From: Pseudophaeomoniella oleicola
Taxonomy: Eukaryota > Ascomycota > Eurotiomycetes > Phaeomoniellales > Phaeomoniellaceae
Reading direction: 5' to 3'
Assembly (NCBI GenBank): GCA_003868215.1
Contig: QWDQ01000029.1
Location: 248,001-312,000 of the forward strand
Length of the DNA: 64,000 bases
Below are positions 59,279-64,000 of the stretch, in pieces. Positions within the stretch are counted from its first letter, which is position 1. Each line of letters begins with the position of its first letter. The translations under genes were made by a program, and so were the position numbers. The notes under the pieces are model-generated. The model was not told where the DNA came from, did not search any database, and saw nothing but the letters and a program-made list of their open reading frames with translations.

Positions 59279-60953
59279 CTATTCTTCTGAGCTCTGATCT
59301 CGGGTTCCAGGTTTCTGGGCGTAGACAACATGTCTAAAAATAATCAAAATGTCAATGAAATGGGTATAGTGTCTCTTTGCTATAGAGTCGCTTGGGCGAA
59401 GCACAGCGGAAACCGGTGGGACAAAACACTGGAAGGAGATGACTTACAGCTCATGCATCATATGCACATTCCTCTTCAAAGCGTCTTGCCGGACTTCGAC
59501 TAGAAAGACATGGACGGCTTCGATACTCCATCCCAATGCTTTCGTGAAAAGCGCGACGGTAAATGCCTCCAGACCTTCAAGCAACTGTAGCAGGTTGAAT
59601 GCGCCGACGCGTTTCTGCATCAATTGATCTACGTTAGCAATGCGATCTTGTCCTTCATGAATTGAAGAAGTGAATATGCTAGGAAGACGGTAGTAGGTAG
59701 AGCAGGAAAGGAAGTGTTCCCACCAATCTTTCGTCTTTCGGCCACGCTCCTAAGGGTAGCGGAAACACTTCGTGGTGTACATTTATGAATCCGGCATCTT
59801 CGGCCCATTTACTCAGATGCTTTCCCGGACAAGCTGTCCGGCCTATTCGCTCACAACCGTCGATCAAGTGTTCATACAATTCCATAACCTTGTTACCAGG
59901 TGGGATGGAGTCGTCTTGAGAAAAGTTATGCAAGTCGAAGTCATGAAACTCGACCCAGCCACCTGGATTGAGAGATCTGTCAAGCATCAACATGACGGGC
60001 GTCAGCTAGGTTTCATGGTTATAAAGCACTTCCGGAGGCTGTTGAGAGTATCAAACAGTGTGTAAAGGAAGAGAACTCAACTCGTAGCACTGAGACATCA
60101 GTCGAGGCCAATCTGCAATTGATCCAGCCATATAACGTGAGTGAATAAAGTCAAAGGGTACATTGTGTCGCCACTCGCTTTCGACGTCGTCGACTTCGAA
60201 CGTAACATTCGGTGGGACCCTGATGGTTGCCAGGACGTTAGACTCTGTCTTAGGAGTTGTCGCGTTGAGAAGATACCTACCAATTTGGTTGAATGGGGCT
60301 GAGATCATTTCCAATCTGCATTGTACAACAGTGAGCTTTCCGGCATCATTGGCTTCAATCATGAGTCCTTACGACTTGAGCAGATGGTAACATGTCGCCT
60401 TGTACATATACGTAAGCGAAACGTTTCTCAAATGAAAGCTATCAACACCCACCGACTTCGATTGCCCAGATCCCAGTTCCAGTACCGATATCCAGTATCC
60501 TACCGACATCTTGCTTGATCGGAGCTAGATAGTGTTTATCCCCCATTGCTAGGCAGAATAGGGCATGCACCATATCATACCGTTCTTGCTCTCTCTCATC
60601 GTTGGGGAACTGATAAGCTACATGATCACTTCAGGAAGAAATCCTTTGATCGGTAGGCACAGGAAGACCTACTGCCTTCTCTATAGCTGTGAAAGCGCCG
60701 GCCATGCTCCCACCTGAACGCCTCAGCGCTTGATGACAAGCTCGTAGTATATGATGAGCTACAATGCATCGTGAGCATCACGCCTGCTAGGGTCTATGTC
60801 AAAAGACATTACAGTTCATCCCCATATGAGGAGTCTGTTTCCTCATTGGGCCTCTGGAAAGAGGAATTCAGCAGTGAACCAAGGCACTGGAATACTTCAA
60901 CTGAGACGCACCTCAGCCTCGATAACCTGATTCGGGTTTTGGTTATTAGCCAT
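59279..60953 (-). CDS. LaeA-like SAM-dependent methyltransferase, 335 aa
   Basis: Ten exons (60953-60912, 60853-60813, 60758-60673, 60617-60453, 60398-60373, 60315-60281, 60219-60082, 59976-59724, 59614-59448, 59333-59279), all in phase. The spliced protein contains HGRRFHSYREGTYQFPNDER, the SAM motif DIGTGTGIWAIEVGD (99-113), VIGNDLSPIQPNWVPPNV, FDFIHSRYMAGSIADWP and LNPGGWVEFHDFDL, then WPKDERLKRVGAFNLLQLLE and a C-terminal LHVVYAQKP. These are the ordered hallmarks of the fungal class I methyltransferases related to LaeA. LaeA itself regulates secondary metabolism; most paralogues have no known substrate, so regulator or tailoring enzyme are both possible. Exon 5 is only 26 nt. It lies 703 bp downstream of an O-methyltransferase gene on the same strand. 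Confidence 0.9.
60373..60398 (-). other. 26-nt microexon of the LaeA-like gene
   Basis: Encodes the end of G plus DMLPSAQV between a 54-nt and a 57-nt intron. It supplies the loop between SAM motif I and VIGNDLSPIQP; without it the conserved spacing is lost and the frame shifts. Confidence 0.85.
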
Positions 60954-61656
60954 CGCGAGGAGTCTTGGGGTTCGCAGATGCTGCCTCGGAATGTATGTTT
61001 TCGATGTTATAATCGTCAGAGGATGTTTCTCATTGGCGTATCTCTCAACGAAGACTCCTCGCCACAGAAATCGAATTTCTACATAGCACCAGTCTGGGAG
61101 AGAGGGGCTCAAGGATAGAGATGGAGTTTCACCGTTGTTAGGCGCAAAGTCTTCGGAACAACGCAGGACCCATCAGCGTAAAAAGTAGGTCTACCAAAGT
61201 TGAATTCCCGTTGCCCAGAACTCGCCCCGAGATGAGCAGTGGTGATTTCAAGAATCAAAGTCGTGATTGGACTGATGAAAATGTATAATGGGAGCTAAAA
61301 TGAAGCCGGCCGGCGCTAGTACTGTTGGCAAGGAATAGTACAATACCAGTCATGATCGGTTGCTGTCAATCATTACACGGCCGGACCAAAAACAAGCCGG
61401 GAGTCGGACGACCGGATACTGAAGGTTTTTGATGATATGAGAAGTAGGTGGATTGTTAGTTAGCTTTTGATTTGCCGTGCACTTCACAGAATATCTTAAG
61501 GGTCAGTCCCAGAGCGGTGATATATCTAGCAAACAACACTCCCTACAACACACCTAGGCCTGAAGTCAGACTAGACAAACGCGGAATTTGATCAACAGCA
61601 CCCAGAAACATAGTTGACCAAGCTCGCAAGATGTATGCAGTCTTAAGTGAAATAAT
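60954..61656. promoter_or_regulatory. intergenic region with CGG/CCG triplet cluster
   Basis: 703 bp forming the promoter of the LaeA-like gene and the 3' flank of the O-methyltransferase. At 61305-61314 is the palindrome GCCGGCCGGC, at 61378-61384 CGGCCGG, and at 61397-61415 several more CGG/CCG triplets. Zn2Cys6 factors bind CGG triplets; a specific regulator is not implied. Confidence 0.4.
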
Positions 61657-63106
61657 TCACTCGAGGACAACCTCAATGATAGAACTCACGCTACCGGTAG
61701 GTTTGTTGACACTACGTATCCTCAGCCTAGGATCAGCAGCGGTAAACAAAGCTTGCCAGTCTTCAATGGCCCTTTCCTTGGAATTGAAGTTGGTCAGCAT
61801 TTCAAGATCCATTACTCTGCCATCGATTGTTAGCGGGCAACATGCTCACAGTGCGTAGATAAGCGATCAAGGATGCCACCTACCTGATGAACCTTTCTTC
61901 GCTGCGCGGCATCGTACCCGGCTGCGGTAGAACACCATCCATCACTATAAGTCTTGAGTTAGATTTGAGTGCAGGCAGCAGAGCCTTCAAAATGAACGTC
62001 GCATGCTTGTCAGAGTAGTCGTGTAAAATAAACCGAAGAAGGTAGGCGTCAGCTCCTTGGACTGGCTGGGGAGTGAAGAAATCATGCGCTTGAAACGTGA
62101 CTCGATCTTTCAATGATGCGTCCAGCAACGGTTCACCGGTGGTGATGATTTCAGAGCGATCCTGGACAACGAATTTGAGGTCAGGGAATTTCTCTGCCAG
62201 GGCAATGCTGGCATGTCCAACAGAACCTCCGACCTACACACGTCAATAGCATAATCTACACAGGAAGGGTCAAGCTCACATCAACCACTGTTCCATGTCC
62301 AAGAGCCTCCCAAGGGTAACCGTCCAGTATATAACGAACATTGTAATTTTCAGTGTTCGTCAATGCGGTCATAGTCTCTGCAAAGCGTTCTGCACGAGCC
62401 GGGTGTTTCGTTAGATGATCAAAGATGGGTTCATCAGTACCAAAGGCGACATTCCATCCTGATTTGTTCTTCTCTTCAGAGTAGCCATATTTCTCAAGCG
62501 ATTCAACCACTTTCGCGGAGGCAGGATAAGACTCTTCTAGAGTGTAGCCAATCCAGTTCAACGTTCCCTTGTCATCAACGAGGGTTCGGGACTGGGCAGT
62601 ATGTGCGACAAACCCGACGCGGGGTTCACAAAAGATGTGATTGGTCATGGCTTGACGTAGAATGCGGCGTAGATAAGGCTCTGGGACTTGTGCAGCAGCG
62701 GCAATATCCGCATATGCTATCTCTGCATCCAAAGGCACATGCGCCGCGATGTTGAAGTGGTAGATCCATCGGAGGCTTGAACAGTCATGATACTGGCATC
62801 AACCTTGGTTAGAAAGATTCTCAACTGGCTGAAAGTTTCATGCAAAGTAAGGAGGCAACACACGTAACAAGACAGCCAACGTATGTGTTCTTTTGGACCA
62901 GTCACCAGGTCATGTAGTTCCTTTGTAGCTTCACGCAGTGTTCTACGAGCAACCTCAATGTCTTCCGGACCTGAAGGGAAATCAAATGCAGAGTTTTGGT
63001 CAAATGATGGCTCTGGTAAGCTGCTGGCTGTTAAGAACTTGCTGAGTACCGCTGTACTAGCAGAAATCTGCTCCGCCAGATCTTGTAAATGTGACTTGGT
63101 AGGCAT
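61657..63106 (-). CDS. SAM-dependent O-methyltransferase, 421 aa
   Basis: Four exons (63106-62864, 62792-62280, 62233-61884, 61816-61657). The N-terminal half is a winged-helix dimerisation domain (IYHFNIAAHVPLDAEIAYAD, PEPYLRRILRQAMT). The C-terminal half is the SAM-binding O-methyltransferase_2 domain: VVDVGGSVGHASIALAEKFP (~250-269) and KFVVQDRSEII, then LRFILHDYSD with the catalytic-base candidate H323. The third glycine of the usual GGG motif is serine (S256). It ends RVMDLEMLTNFNSKER through GSVSSIIEVVLE, as in fungal polyketide-tailoring enzymes. Such enzymes methylate phenolic hydroxyls. No polyketide synthase is visible in the window. The 5' side borders the AT-rich block, so any partner genes may lie beyond it. 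Confidence 0.92.
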
Positions 63107-63528
63107 GGTCAGTTGTTGTTTGAATCTTGCCGGATTGTGGTAGAAATGGACAAGTCAATTTCCTAAATGTATGAGTAGTATACCGATGTCTGCAGTATAT
63201 CTGAAATAGATAAAGAATTATATAGTATGATACCTACCCGACTTCATTATTATCCAGTATCCGGGAATCGGCAGAGTGTTGTAGATAGTATTAGAGTAGC
63301 CTTATACTAAATATTAGTAGTAATACTATATTACCTAGCTTACGGTATAGTCTAGTAACAGAATAGGGTATGTTTAGGCAGCCTCGGCTCTGTACTGCGA
63401 ATGGTCAGACATATCAGCTAACTGAGGGATCCAAGATTAGGCAAGTCCGCCGAGACCTCTACCTATATATACTAAGCAGTTTAGTATGGTATTAGTATAC
63501 TAATAGGAATTTTAAGTAGTCTAATGGT

Positions 63529-63608
63529 GTGCTGGGGCTGCCAGTTCTCTTTTTAGCGCTGTGATGTAATTAATTTAATATTTCTGGATCCTGAGTTTCT
63601 CAGTTTAA
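63529..63608. repeat. degenerate direct repeat, copy A
   Basis: About 80 bp alignable without gaps to 63920-64000; both contain CCAGTTCTCTTTTTA. Differences are mostly C/T and G/A, as RIP would leave. Confidence 0.7.
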
Positions 63609-63919
63609 GCAGGTTAGCCGAATGGATCTATCTCTATTCTATGACTTTATTAGAGTCTAATATTATATAAATCTAAAATTAACGCTACACGAAAAAGTCT
63701 TAATTATATTTCAATAATTAGTTTAATTAATTTAATTAATTTAATATTAAACTTTAATATAACCTTATTATTAAAAAATAATTTATATTACTTTAATAAT
63801 TAATTTAAATTTAAATTTGTAGTAGTTTCGATATTTTTTTAAAATCTAAAAAATACTAAAATATTATTCTTTATTAAATATTTATGATAATTACGAACTA
63901 TTTTAATATTATTATTATT

Positions 63920-64000
63920 ATGCTAGGCCAACCAGTTCTCTTTTTAACGTTATGCTATAATTAATCGAATTCCTCAGGATACTAAACTTTTTAATTTAAA
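63920..64000. repeat. degenerate direct repeat, copy B
   Basis: Second copy of the ~80-bp repeat, 391 bp after the first and same orientation; it may continue beyond the window. Confidence 0.7.

Larger units (their letters stand above)
63107..64000. other. AT-rich, RIP-like decayed repeat region at window edge
   Basis: AT content rises sharply from about 63,180 and is extreme (long runs of TTAATTAA/ATTATT) from 63,640 to the end. No open frame of note. Such blocks in Pezizomycotina usually come from repeat-induced point mutation of old transposable elements. The family cannot be named from what remains, and the block continues past the window. Confidence 0.7.

Noticed and set aside
53234-64000. 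A complete secondary-metabolite cluster
   Set aside because: No polyketide synthase, NRPS, terpene cyclase or P450 is present in the window; only two methyltransferases support the idea.

Overview
This window is nuclear DNA of a filamentous ascomycete (Pezizomycotina). The evidence is short GT-AG introns (mostly 45-70 nt) with CTGAC/CTAAC-like branch sites, the protein families present (a GtaA-type glutaminase, a TCO89-domain protein, an ICP55-type peptidase, a LaeA-like methyltransferase, a 7-TM rhodopsin-domain protein), and an AT-rich block at the right end that looks like repeat-induced point mutation. The class cannot be fixed from sequence alone. I support 24 protein-coding genes, 19 of them with at least one intron. 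I found no rRNA, tRNA, CRISPR array or bacterial-type operon. Exon joins are my own readings, each checked for phase and for continuity of the conserved protein; there is no transcript evidence.

Left and centre (1-42 kb) is mostly housekeeping. In order: a SNF2-family ATPase; an unrecognised 486-aa protein; an alpha/beta hydrolase; adenylosuccinate lyase (ADE13); a secreted GtaA-type glutaminase; COQ5 and branched-chain 2-oxoacid dehydrogenase E1-alpha, head to head over 240 bp and both mitochondrial; GPI16 and LUC7, head to head over 238 bp; an RGG-box protein; a tetraspanin; the HECT ubiquitin ligase UFD4; an NMN adenylyltransferase; an FMN-binding split-barrel protein; the mitochondrial peptidase ICP55; and an anion:cation symporter-type MFS permease.

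The right part (42-64 kb) is more accessory: an MFS sugar transporter whose promoter carries palindromic CreA-like sites, a TCO89-domain TORC1 protein, a 977-aa esterase with a very long disordered tail, an RBR ubiquitin ligase, a small secreted protein, a 7-TM membrane protein, a ten-exon LaeA-like methyltransferase with a 26-nt microexon, and an O-methyltransferase. The last ~0.8 kb is very AT-rich and holds two diverged direct copies of an ~80-bp repeat differing mainly by C/T and G/A changes.

No wholly new multi-gene system is evident. The most interesting points are gene-structure ones: a GC-AG intron and an optional 3n intron in UFD4, microexons and tiny terminal exons, overlapping upstream ATGs at three genes, two close divergent mitochondrial/secretory promoters, a recurring intergenic palindrome, and the methyltransferase pair beside a RIP-like block.
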